A DNA stretch of 8,371 bases from CAZAMT01 sp964486145. Its GTDB lineage: Bacteria; Bacteroidota; Bacteroidia; Bacteroidales; JAAAOM01. The position numbers and the translations under genes were made by a program. A model generated the notes under the pieces. It was not told the DNA's origin. It saw only the letters and a program-made list of their open reading frames with translations, and made no database searches. This document shows, piece after piece, positions 1-6,533 of this stretch (positions within the stretch are counted from its first letter, which is position 1; each line of letters starts with the position of its first letter). The stretch is taken from NCBI GenBank assembly GCA_964486145.1, contig CAZAMT010000178.1, forward strand, positions 1-8,371. Direction: 5' to 3'.

Positions 1-1490
1 ATGTAAATGTGCGCCAGACCTGGTGGCCTAAGGCTCGTGCATGGAACGATTATTTATCGCGTTGCAGTTATCTGCTTCAACAAGGGAATTTTATAGGAGA
101 TATTCTCTACTACTATGGCGACACTGCTCCCAACTTTGCTAAACAACGCCACATCAAACCTGACCTGGGATTTGGTTACGATTACGATGTGATTAACACT
201 GAAAAATTGTTGGAGCTTGAGGTGAAAAACGGAAAATTATCTCTGCCACACGGACAGGAATATGCTCTCCTGGTGTTACCCGACAAAAAAGATATGCCCT
301 TGCATGTAATTGAAAAAGTTGAGGATTTATTGCAAAATGGAGCCTTGGTTAGCGGAATTAAACCGACTGAAATACCGGGATTACACGATTATAAAGAAAA
401 AGAGAGGCAGCTAAACCTATTGGCTGAAAAGCTTTGGCAAGGAATTGACGGCAATAGCAAGGGATTCAACCAGGTTGGAAAGGGGAAATTATATTGTGGT
501 GTTCCTCAACGCGAAATCCTTGGTTCACATGGTATTTTTCCTGATTTTATGTTTAAAGGGCAGGATGACAGCACAGCATTGAATTTCATTCATCGCCGCC
601 TAAATCAGACTGATATTTATTTTGTCAGAAATACAAAAAACACCCCTGCCACTGCAGAATGTGTTTTCCGTGTAAAAGATAAAATTCCTGAACTTTGGAT
701 TCCTGAAACCGGCAAAGTGATTGATGATTTAATTTTTTATCAGCAAGGCGACAGTACCCGGGTAGCCTTATCTTTTGAGCCGGATGATGCCTTTTTCATT
801 GTATTTAAAGAACCCACGTCCGGAACAGTTCAGCAAAAGATTTATAAAAACGGGAAACTGATTTTCCCTTCATCATCAAAATATTGTGAATTGGATGCAT
901 ACAATGTGAAGTTGAGTACCTTTGCCGGGCCGGGCAACTATGTGATCGAAAAGGGTAATGAAAACAGCCTGTCAATGAAAATCGGTGAAACCGATGTTTT
1001 TGAAATTTCAGGTACCTGGAAACTTTCCTTTCCCGAAGGATTTGGCGCTCCCGGGTCGGCAGAATTTCCACAATTAATTTCCTGGACGGAATCATCTGTT
1101 CCCGGAATTAAGTACTTTTCAGGAATAGCACGATACGAAATAGAATTTGATTTCGAAAAGATCAATAAAAACAAAAGATACTTATTAAGTCTTGGCCATG
1201 TAAAAGATTTGGCCGATATAAAATTGAATGGCGATAGCCTGGGTGTTATTTGGCATCCTCCATTTGAGATGGATATAACCAATCATTTACGCGAAGGAAA
1301 AAATCAAATTGCAATAGAAGTTGCCAATTTGTGGAACAACCGTCTGGTTGGCGATGGAGAATTGCCTGAAGAAGAAAAAGTTACCAATACGAATATTGTT
1401 AACGGACCAACAGCGTGGAAGGATCCATGGCCGGAAGTTCCGTTAATAGAATCCGGGTTATTGGGGCCTGTCGTTATTAAAATTCAATAA
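1..1490 (+). CDS. GH106-type alpha-L-rhamnosidase, C-terminal part (5' end outside window)
   Basis: This is the C-terminal part of a large glycoside hydrolase that probably removes alpha-L-rhamnose from oligosaccharides in the periplasm. The reading frame is open at the left edge (first full codon at 3), so the GTG at 9 is not a credible start; GH106 proteins are usually about 1,000 residues or more and roughly 495 remain here. Numbering from the GTG, residues 3-25 (QTWWPKARAWNDYLSR, then YLLQQG) and the nearby ILYYYGD match GH106. A Rossmann-like segment follows (LLVLPDKKDMP, then GALVSGIKP, about 86-119), then a beta-rich part with NFIHRRLNQTDIYFV (192-206) and PELWIPETG. Residues about 334-493 form a galactose-binding-like beta-sandwich starting GTWKLSF and containing VANLWNNRLVGDG. 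The catalytic glutamates probably lie upstream and cannot be checked. It ends 242 bases before the sulfatase, whose gap has its own candidate promoter. The family call is by remembered motifs. Confidence 0.82.
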   Translation, partial: VNVRQTWWPKARAWNDYLSRCSYLLQQGNFIGDILYYYGDTAPNFAKQRHIKPDLGFGYDYDVINTEKLLELEVKNGKLSLPHGQEYALLVLPDKKDMPLHVIEKVEDLLQNGALVSGIKPTEIPGLHDYKEKERQLNLLAEKLWQGIDGNSKGFNQVGKGKLYCGVPQREILGSHGIFPDFMFKGQDDSTALNFIHRRLNQTDIYFVRNTKNTPATAECVFRVKDKIPELWIPETGKVIDDLIFYQQGDSTRVALSFEPDDAFFIVFKEPTSGTVQQKIYKNGKLIFPSSSKYCELDAYNVKLSTFAGPGNYVIEKGNENSLSMKIGETDVFEISGTWKLSFPEGFGAPGSAEFPQLISWTESSVPGIKYFSGIARYEIEFDFEKINKNKRYLLSLGHVKDLADIKLNGDSLGVIWHPPFEMDITNHLREGKNQIAIEVANLWNNRLVGDGELPEEEKVTNTNIVNGPTAWKDPWPEVPLIESGLLGPVVIKIQ

Positions 1491-1614
1491 GAAAATCCCC
1501 AACCTGATTGTAAAGCAGTTTTAAACATTTTCAGGATAACTATTGATTCATAACAACGATTAGAAAAACTGAATTTTAAAAATCAAAATCTGCATCAAAA
1601 GGTCAAAAAATTCA

Positions 1615-1645
1615 TTTATCTTCTGATAGTTTAATGTTATATTTG
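1615..1645 (+). promoter_or_regulatory. Candidate Bacteroidota-type promoter for the sulfatase operon
   Basis: TATATTTG at 1638-1645 matches the TAnnTTTG -7 element known from Bacteroides and Flavobacterium exactly. TTTA at 1615-1618, 19 bases upstream, resembles the TTTG -33 element with one mismatch and sits at normal spacing. Transcription would begin near 1652, giving a leader of about 80 bases before the ATG at 1733. This would make the sulfatase the first gene of a transcription unit running through the oxidoreductase, independent of the GH106 gene. It is a motif match only. Confidence 0.45.
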
Positions 1646-1670
1646 AATCATATAATATAAAAAATCAGAA
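1621..1670. repeat. Imperfect inverted repeat spanning the candidate promoter
   Basis: TTCTGAT (1621-1627) and ATCAGAA (1664-1670) are perfect 7-base inverted arms. Inside them GTTATAT (1636-1642) pairs with ATATAAT (1650-1656) with one G-T wobble around a 7-base loop. The -7 element lies within the structure. It could be an operator for a regulator or, if transcription starts upstream, an RNA hairpin. Such AT-rich DNA produces chance inverted repeats, so function is uncertain. Confidence 0.35.
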
Positions 1671-1732
1671 TACATCAATGAATATCGTATTTGTTAAAAC
1701 AAGACTTTAATTTGTTAATTATTAATAGATCC

Positions 1733-3241
1733 ATGAAAAAAAATTATTTACCATCCGTTTTGTTAGCCCCGGCACTTCTTTGTTTGTTATTCATTTTCAG
1801 CCTGAATCCTGCCTCTGCCCAAGAAAAGAAACCCAATGTCCTGCTGATTTCCATTGATGACCTCAACGACTGGGTGGGGCATCTCGGCGGTCACCCCAAA
1901 GTACAAACACCCCACATGGACAGACTGGCCAATAATGGCGTTGCTTTTACCAATGCCCATGTACAGGCTCCCATTTGTAACCCTTCGCGTACCAGTTTAA
2001 TGACAGGTTTACGCCCAACTACTACCGGTGTTTACGCCCTTGGACCATGGATCAGGGAAGTGGAAGGATATGAAGATGTTGTAACACTTCCGCAACATTT
2101 TGAGAATAACGGATATGTTACCATGAGCACCGGTAAAACTTTCCACGATGCCTATCCGCCGAAAGAAGACCGCCGGGATGGACCTGAGTTTACCAAATGG
2201 GGGTTTCATGGAGGATTTTATCCCCGCCCGGAGGAACCTTTTGTGAAAGCCACCGGGCATCCGCTGGTTGACTGGGGCGTATTTCCGGAGGAAGACAACC
2301 AACAAGATGACTGGAAAGTAACCGACTGGGCAATAGAACAGTTGGAGAACCCACCCAAAGATAAACCCTTTTTCCTGGCCGTTGGCATTCGCCATCCGCA
2401 TGTACCCTTGTTTGCAAGTCAAAAGTGGTTTGACCTCTATCCTGAAGATGATTATTTACTGCCGGTCGTGCGTGGCGACGACAGGGACGACATCCCCCCG
2501 TTTGCCTGGTACCTGCACTGGGATTTGCCCGAACCACGATTGGCCTGGCTGCAAATGCACAACGAATGGAAGCCCAAGGTAAGGGCCTACCTGGCAAGTG
2601 TAAGTTTTGCCGACATGTTGGTGGGCAGGCTGCTCGACGTCCTTGAACAGCAAGGATTGGCCGACAACACCATTGTGGTTTTATTGTCCGACCACGGTTA
2701 TCACCTGGGAACTAAAAATATTACCGGAAAAAATACTTTGTGGCATGAAAGCACCCGGGTACCTTTTATTTTTTCCGGTCCCGGTGTAGAAGAAACGGGT
2801 AAAACAAGTGACGCACCGGTAGAATTGCTGGACCTGTTCCCAACACTGACCGATTTGGCTAGTCTTCCTGAAAAACAAGGACTTGAAGGCCATTCCCTGG
2901 TGCCGCTATTGAAGGATGTGAACCACAAGCGCGAATGGCCGGCCATATGCACCCACGGTCCGGATAATAATGTCGTGATAACGGAACAATGGCGTTTTAT
3001 TCAATATGCCGATGGTTCACGAGAGCTTTACAACCGCGATGAAGACCCCTATGAATGGCATAACCTTGCCCGGGAGGAAGGGTATGAGCCCGTTATGGAA
3101 AAACTTGCCGGCCACCTGCCTGCGAGTGCCGCTCCGGCGCCGGGAAGTAAAACCCGGTTAATCGAAATGATCGACGGAGAACCTTACTGGCAAGGTGAAA
3201 AAATTGAAAAAGATGCCAAAGTGCCTATGCAATGGAAATAG
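1733..3241 (+). CDS. Secreted type I sulfatase, iduronate-2-sulfatase-like (S1 family)
   Basis: This formylglycine-dependent sulfatase (502 residues, full length) should remove sulfate esters from sugar oligosaccharides in the periplasm. The ATG at 1733 is chosen over the TTG at 1691 because it directly begins a signal peptide: MKKNY, a Leu-rich core, and a cleavage region near NPASAQ (residues 25-30) with no lipobox Cys. Visible active-site elements are Asp42-Asp43 (IDDLNDW), the sulfatase signature CNPSRTSLMTG with Cys82 as formylglycine precursor and Arg86, Lys135 and His138 (GKTFH), His223 (HPHVP), Asp320-His321 (SDHG) and Lys333. GYVTMSTGK and the FFLAVG...PHVP block resemble human iduronate-2-sulfatase and the bacterial S1_7-type group. 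Cys-type maturation needs a sulfatase-maturing enzyme, which is not in this window. The substrate is not readable from sequence; the neighbours suggest a sulfated rhamnose- or uronate-containing glycan. By hand count of sampled stretches it is richer in G+C than the GH106 gene. Confidence 0.92.
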   Translation: MKKNYLPSVLLAPALLCLLFIFSLNPASAQEKKPNVLLISIDDLNDWVGHLGGHPKVQTPHMDRLANNGVAFTNAHVQAPICNPSRTSLMTGLRPTTTGVYALGPWIREVEGYEDVVTLPQHFENNGYVTMSTGKTFHDAYPPKEDRRDGPEFTKWGFHGGFYPRPEEPFVKATGHPLVDWGVFPEEDNQQDDWKVTDWAIEQLENPPKDKPFFLAVGIRHPHVPLFASQKWFDLYPEDDYLLPVVRGDDRDDIPPFAWYLHWDLPEPRLAWLQMHNEWKPKVRAYLASVSFADMLVGRLLDVLEQQGLADNTIVVLLSDHGYHLGTKNITGKNTLWHESTRVPFIFSGPGVEETGKTSDAPVELLDLFPTLTDLASLPEKQGLEGHSLVPLLKDVNHKREWPAICTHGPDNNVVITEQWRFIQYADGSRELYNRDEDPYEWHNLAREEGYEPVMEKLAGHLPASAAPAPGSKTRLIEMIDGEPYWQGEKIEKDAKVPMQWK

Positions 3242-3265
3242 AGTAAGTAGTATCTGAAAGAGTAG

Positions 3266-3279
3266 TTCTTAATTAAGAA
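3266..3279. repeat. Perfect 14-base palindrome between sulfatase and GH39-like genes
   Basis: TTCTTAATTAAGAA reads the same on both strands and sits in the 74-base gap between two genes. It could be a binding site or a very small hairpin (5-bp stem, AATT loop), but it is too weak for a convincing terminator. Two copies of ATCTGAAA flank it (3252-3259 and 3294-3301). No promoter or Shine-Dalgarno sequence is evident in this gap, so the flanking genes are probably co-transcribed. Confidence 0.3.
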
Positions 3280-3315
3280 TCAGTTCAGTTTAAATCTGAA
3301 AAGTATTACTTTATC

Positions 3316-4818
3316 ATGACAACATCGGTATTACATGTTGCAATTTTCTGCGTGTTTTTAACTCTTCCTCAATTATCGGCAGGACAGGTTGAATATGAAA
3401 AAATTGCTAAAATAAAACCACGCTCCAGCCACGAAATTGCTGCCTCCCCCTGGGGAGTGGGCGGTGAAACTATGGACCGGGATTACACGATATTTGAAAA
3501 CTGGAAGGAATATCTGGCACCTTTGGGAGCTAAAAAAATCAGGTTGCAGGCAGGCTGGGGCAAAACAGATAAAGGAAACGGAAATTACGATTTTCATTGG
3601 CTGGATGAAATTGTAGATGGGGTAATTGCGGCAGGAGTGGAACCCTGGCTGCAAACTTCGTATGGCAATGAAGCGTATGAGGGCGGCGGAAGTCCTTATC
3701 TGGGCGGCGCTATTCCCGGCTCACCTGAAGCACTGCAAGCCTGGGACAATTGGGTACGGGCGATGGCAAAAAGATACGCCGGCAAGGTGAAAATATGGGA
3801 AATCTGGAATGAGCCGGACCTGCATCAGGAGGAATTTTCAGTAATAGATTATGCCAATTTGTACATTCGAACTGCGAAAATTATCCGGCAATACATTCCG
3901 GATGCCAAATTATACGCCTTAAGCCTGGCATTTCCCGGTCGCACCAAATACACCGAAGATTTCCTGCAATTCCTGAAAGAACGCGATAAACTTCATTTGG
4001 TCGATGTGATTACATTTCACGGTTACTATTTTAATCCAGACCGCGCCTATGACGATCCTGCTGCAATGCCGGAAGGCAGTAGCTGGTCTCCGGGGCCTGA
4101 TTATTATGCCTTAAGATTTTCAGCAGAAAAACTGAGAAGAACAGTCAGCCGGTATTCGGATAAAATAAAGTTGTTACAAGGCGAGCAGGGGGCTCCCTCC
4201 GCTAAAAGTTCGGGCGCATTGGATCGCCATGACTGGACGGAAAGGGAGCAGGCCAAGTGGCTGTTGCGAAGAATGTTAAATGACTGGGGACATGATATCC
4301 CCGCCAATTATTTCGGTATCATGGATATGAACTATGGCGTGCAAAAAGGGGATAAGTTTAAGACAATGAACACCAAGGGATTGATAAAAGCCAACGAAGA
4401 CAGAACAGTGGCGTATTTAAAACCTTCTTATTATGCATTTCAGCATCTAACCTCCATTTTTGATCATGCCATTGAACGAATTCCCAATTATCATTATATT
4501 GCCGATACGAACCAGCCATTAACCATATTTGGCTGGCGACAGAAAGGATCAGACAGGCAGTTGGTAACATTTTGGTTTCGGAAAAACATGCCGCAGGATG
4601 AAAATAAGTATGAAAATGTAAATTTTCAATTCAAACAGGGTTATTTTGAAGATCCCGTTTATGTTGATTTACGAACAGGGGAAGTGTATGAAATCCCTGA
4701 AAACGATTGGAGCCGGGAAGGCACAGAATATAGTTTCAAAAATATACCGGTATATGATTCGCCGGTAATTATTGCTGATAAGTCGGTTTTATGGTTGGAA
4801 GAAGAAATAGAGGAATAG
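3316..4818 (+). CDS. Secreted clan GH-A glycoside hydrolase, GH39-like
   Basis: This is a retaining glycoside hydrolase (500 residues) with a TIM-barrel fold, probably exported. The GH-A signatures are clear: acid/base Glu166 in WEIWNEPD (161-168) and a likely nucleophile Glu290 in LLQGEQGAPS (287-295). LAPLGAKKIRLQAGW (68-81) and GVEPWLQTSYGN (107-118) fit the early barrel strands of GH39-type enzymes; after about residue 390 a beta-rich tail follows, as in GH39. GH39 includes beta-xylosidases, alpha-L-iduronidases and a few others, so the substrate is open; beta-xylosidase-like activity on ulvan oligosaccharides is a guess from context. The ATG at 3316 is the only plausible start, since an in-frame stop lies at 3274. 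The signal peptide (MTTSVLHVAIFCVFL, cleavage near LSAGQ) lacks any Lys or Arg before its hydrophobic core, which is unusual. It may equally belong to an unclassified GH-A group. Confidence 0.75.
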   Translation: MTTSVLHVAIFCVFLTLPQLSAGQVEYEKIAKIKPRSSHEIAASPWGVGGETMDRDYTIFENWKEYLAPLGAKKIRLQAGWGKTDKGNGNYDFHWLDEIVDGVIAAGVEPWLQTSYGNEAYEGGGSPYLGGAIPGSPEALQAWDNWVRAMAKRYAGKVKIWEIWNEPDLHQEEFSVIDYANLYIRTAKIIRQYIPDAKLYALSLAFPGRTKYTEDFLQFLKERDKLHLVDVITFHGYYFNPDRAYDDPAAMPEGSSWSPGPDYYALRFSAEKLRRTVSRYSDKIKLLQGEQGAPSAKSSGALDRHDWTEREQAKWLLRRMLNDWGHDIPANYFGIMDMNYGVQKGDKFKTMNTKGLIKANEDRTVAYLKPSYYAFQHLTSIFDHAIERIPNYHYIADTNQPLTIFGWRQKGSDRQLVTFWFRKNMPQDENKYENVNFQFKQGYFEDPVYVDLRTGEVYEIPENDWSREGTEYSFKNIPVYDSPVIIADKSVLWLEEEIEE

Positions 4819-4842
4819 CAACCGATCCGTTTATGCGGCCTC

Positions 4843-4861
4843 CAAACCGGTGGCTGGTTTG
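4843..4861 (+). terminator. Weak hairpin in the GH39-like/GH78 gap
   Basis: CAAACC (4843-4848) pairs with GGTTTG (4856-4861) around the 7-base loop GGTGGCT. The following bases are T-rich but interrupted, so this is at best a weak or partial terminator, or an RNA processing or stability element between two genes of one transcript. Confidence 0.25.
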
Positions 4862-4885
4862 ATTTGAATATGATTTGTATATTTC
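4858..4885 (+). promoter_or_regulatory. Possible weak promoter upstream of GH78 gene
   Basis: TATATTTC (4878-4885) differs from the TAnnTTTG element only in its last base, and TTTG occurs at 4858-4861. The spacing of 16 bases is shorter than the usual 19 or so. It overlaps the right arm of the weak hairpin. An internal promoter for the GH78 and oxidoreductase genes is possible but poorly supported. Confidence 0.2.
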
Positions 4886-4904
4886 TGAAAAATAGCAGGT
4901 AAAC

Positions 4905-6533
4905 ATGAAAAAAATGAAATTTATTATTCTCGTCGTCGCAATTTTCGTTATCCAAAACGCGGTCGCACAAAACAATTATAACCGGGAGTTGTGGCTGCAA
5001 AAGGCCGACCAATTCAAACCGGAATTGAAAGTGTTTAAAAAAACTCCGGTTGATATTATTGAGGTATTGCCGTCACTTGGCTCATTTCATGGTTATCAAA
5101 CCCGGCACCTGGATGATATCGAAAACCTGAAAAATTATGAACTGGGACCCGGCGATAAAGTGGTGCTCGATTTTGGGGAACATCTGGTGGGCCGGCTTCG
5201 TTTTCAGGTTACCACAAACGGACCGGCCGCGGATGCACCGGCAAGAGTTAAATTCAAATTCGGTGAAATTCCAAATGAAATTATCGAAGATTATGATCCG
5301 TACAAAGGTGCCTTGAGTAGGGCCTGGTTGCAGGACGAGGTGATAAATATAGATACACTGCCGTCGCTGATTAAGATGCCGCGGCGTTACGCGTTCCGGT
5401 ACGTTCAGATTGAGGTTATTGCCACTTCCCTGGAGTTTAAACTTCAAATTCCGGAGATTTATGTTGATCAGGTAAGTGCAGTGGATATGGCAGATGTGCC
5501 GCCACTTGAAAACAACGATCCATTCATCAAAAGAATCGATTACATCAGCAATAAAACATTACAGGATTGCATGCAGACCGTTTACGAAGACGGCCCCAAG
5601 CGCGACCGCCGGCTGTGGATTGGCGATCTCAGGCTTCAGGCATTAACCAACTATTTCACCTTCAACGATGAAAACCTGGTAAAACGCTCATTGTATCTGC
5701 TTGCCGGACTGGCAAATGAAGATGGCATGGTCCCGGGCACCGTATTTGAAGCCCCAATTTACCACGCGCAGGAAAATTTTCCATTGGATTATGCGCTACT
5801 TTTTAATTCAACCATTTATGATTATACAAAAGCTACCGGCGATTTATCGGTTGCAGAAGATTTGTGGCCGGTCATAAAAAAGCAGGTAGAACTGGCTCTG
5901 CCTTATGTGAAGGATGGTCTTTATACCGAACCCGATAAAAAATACTGGTGGTTGTTTATCGACTGGAACAAGCGCCTCGATCACCGGGTGCCGATGCATG
6001 GTATTATGATTTACACGTTTCAGCACACTTTGGAAATTGCTGAAATGCTGAACAAAACAGATGAACTGGCTGATTTGCCTGATGTTATTAAAAAAATGAA
6101 ACAGGCAGCCCGGGAAAACTTTTTCGATAAAAAATCAGGTGTATTTGTGAGTGGCTATTCCAGACAGGTTTCGCTGGCTTCACAGGTTTGGATGATTTTA
6201 TCGGAGGTGGTTTCGGCAAAAGAAGGCGCTGAAATATTTGAGAAACTGCAAACAATGACCAATGTGCAAGGTCCTAAAGCACCGTATTTATATCATTATG
6301 TGGTGGATGCGATGATGAAAAGCAATTTGAAAAAGGAAGCTAAAGATTTGGTGCTGAGTTACTGGGGTGGGATGGTAAAAAACGGAGCCGATACCTTCTG
6401 GGAAGTTTATGATCCTTACGATCCGAATTTGTCGCCTTACAATTCTGTACTGGTTAACAGTTATTGTCACGCCTGGAGTTGTACTCCTTCCTACTTTATC
6501 AGGAAGTATCCGGAGATATTTAAAAATGATTGA
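4905..6533 (+). CDS. Secreted GH78-type alpha-L-rhamnosidase, short form
   Basis: This protein (542 residues) probably cleaves terminal alpha-L-rhamnose by inversion in the periplasm. The signal peptide is MKKMK, a hydrophobic core and a site after NAVA (residues 18-21), with no lipobox. GDKVVLDFGEHLVGRL (83-98) is typical of the beta-sandwich preceding the GH78 catalytic domain. The (alpha/alpha)6 catalytic domain starts near 205 and carries EDGPKRDRRLWIGD (228-241), the counterpart of the GH78 acid motif DCPQRDERLGWTGD; here the likely acid is Asp234, and Asp229 and Asp241 are kept. GADTFWE (494-500) supplies the likely general base Glu500, followed by HAWSCTPSYF (522-531). The protein ends about 20 residues later, so the usual C-terminal beta-sandwich is absent, as is any CBM67 region. 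The end is not a frameshift, because the next gene's signal peptide begins there. CAGGT at 4896-4900 is a weak ribosome-binding match. Catalysis is likely but not certain given the altered motif. Confidence 0.82.
   Translation: MKKMKFIILVVAIFVIQNAVAQNNYNRELWLQKADQFKPELKVFKKTPVDIIEVLPSLGSFHGYQTRHLDDIENLKNYELGPGDKVVLDFGEHLVGRLRFQVTTNGPAADAPARVKFKFGEIPNEIIEDYDPYKGALSRAWLQDEVINIDTLPSLIKMPRRYAFRYVQIEVIATSLEFKLQIPEIYVDQVSAVDMADVPPLENNDPFIKRIDYISNKTLQDCMQTVYEDGPKRDRRLWIGDLRLQALTNYFTFNDENLVKRSLYLLAGLANEDGMVPGTVFEAPIYHAQENFPLDYALLFNSTIYDYTKATGDLSVAEDLWPVIKKQVELALPYVKDGLYTEPDKKYWWLFIDWNKRLDHRVPMHGIMIYTFQHTLEIAEMLNKTDELADLPDVIKKMKQAARENFFDKKSGVFVSGYSRQVSLASQVWMILSEVVSAKEGAEIFEKLQTMTNVQGPKAPYLYHYVVDAMMKSNLKKEAKDLVLSYWGGMVKNGADTFWEVYDPYDPNLSPYNSVLVNSYCHAWSCTPSYFIRKYPEIFKND
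6512..6515 (+). promoter_or_regulatory. Shine-Dalgarno site that decides the oxidoreductase start
   Basis: GGAG lies 10 bases before ATG 6526, inside the end of the GH78 gene, but 19 bases before the alternative ATG 6535. It is the clearest such site in a window where most genes lack one, and it favours 6526 and translational coupling across the 8-base overlap. Confidence 0.45.

Larger units (their letters stand above)
1491..1732. other. AT-rich intergenic region with candidate promoter
   Basis: This gap separates the GH106 gene from the sulfatase gene and has no coding sequence I can support. It is strongly AT-rich. A weak hairpin just after the GH106 stop (AACCTG pairing with CAGTT through a bulged C, about 1500-1522) is followed by TTTTAAACATTTT and could be a poor terminator. 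The right part holds the candidate promoter and the inverted repeat listed separately. Confidence 0.6.

Noticed and set aside
9..11. GTG at 9 as a true start of the GH106 gene
   Set aside because: The frame is open to the left edge, no signal peptide follows, and the protein would lack the catalytic part of the family.
1690..1714. Second promoter candidate with TTTG and TTAATTTG
   Set aside because: The spacer is only 13 bases and the -7 element has a mismatch; the element at 1638-1645 is better.
1691..1732. TTG start giving the sulfatase 14 extra N-terminal residues
   Set aside because: The ATG at 1733 starts a normal signal peptide; the extension would bury it behind LKQDFNLLIINRS.
2009..2597. 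Minus-strand open frames of 135-137 codons opposite the sulfatase gene
   Set aside because: They lie fully opposite a gene with clear family motifs and show no recognisable protein features; they are coding shadows.
6409..6525. ATG at 6409 as start of the oxidoreductase
   Set aside because: It would overlap the GH78 gene by 125 bases in another frame and put 39 unlikely residues before the signal peptide; the start at 6526 has a Shine-Dalgarno site.
6409..6533. Frameshift removing the C-terminal domain of the GH78 enzyme
   Set aside because: The overlapping frame contains no rhamnosidase-like sequence, and the next gene's signal peptide begins directly at the stop, so the short form appears genuine.
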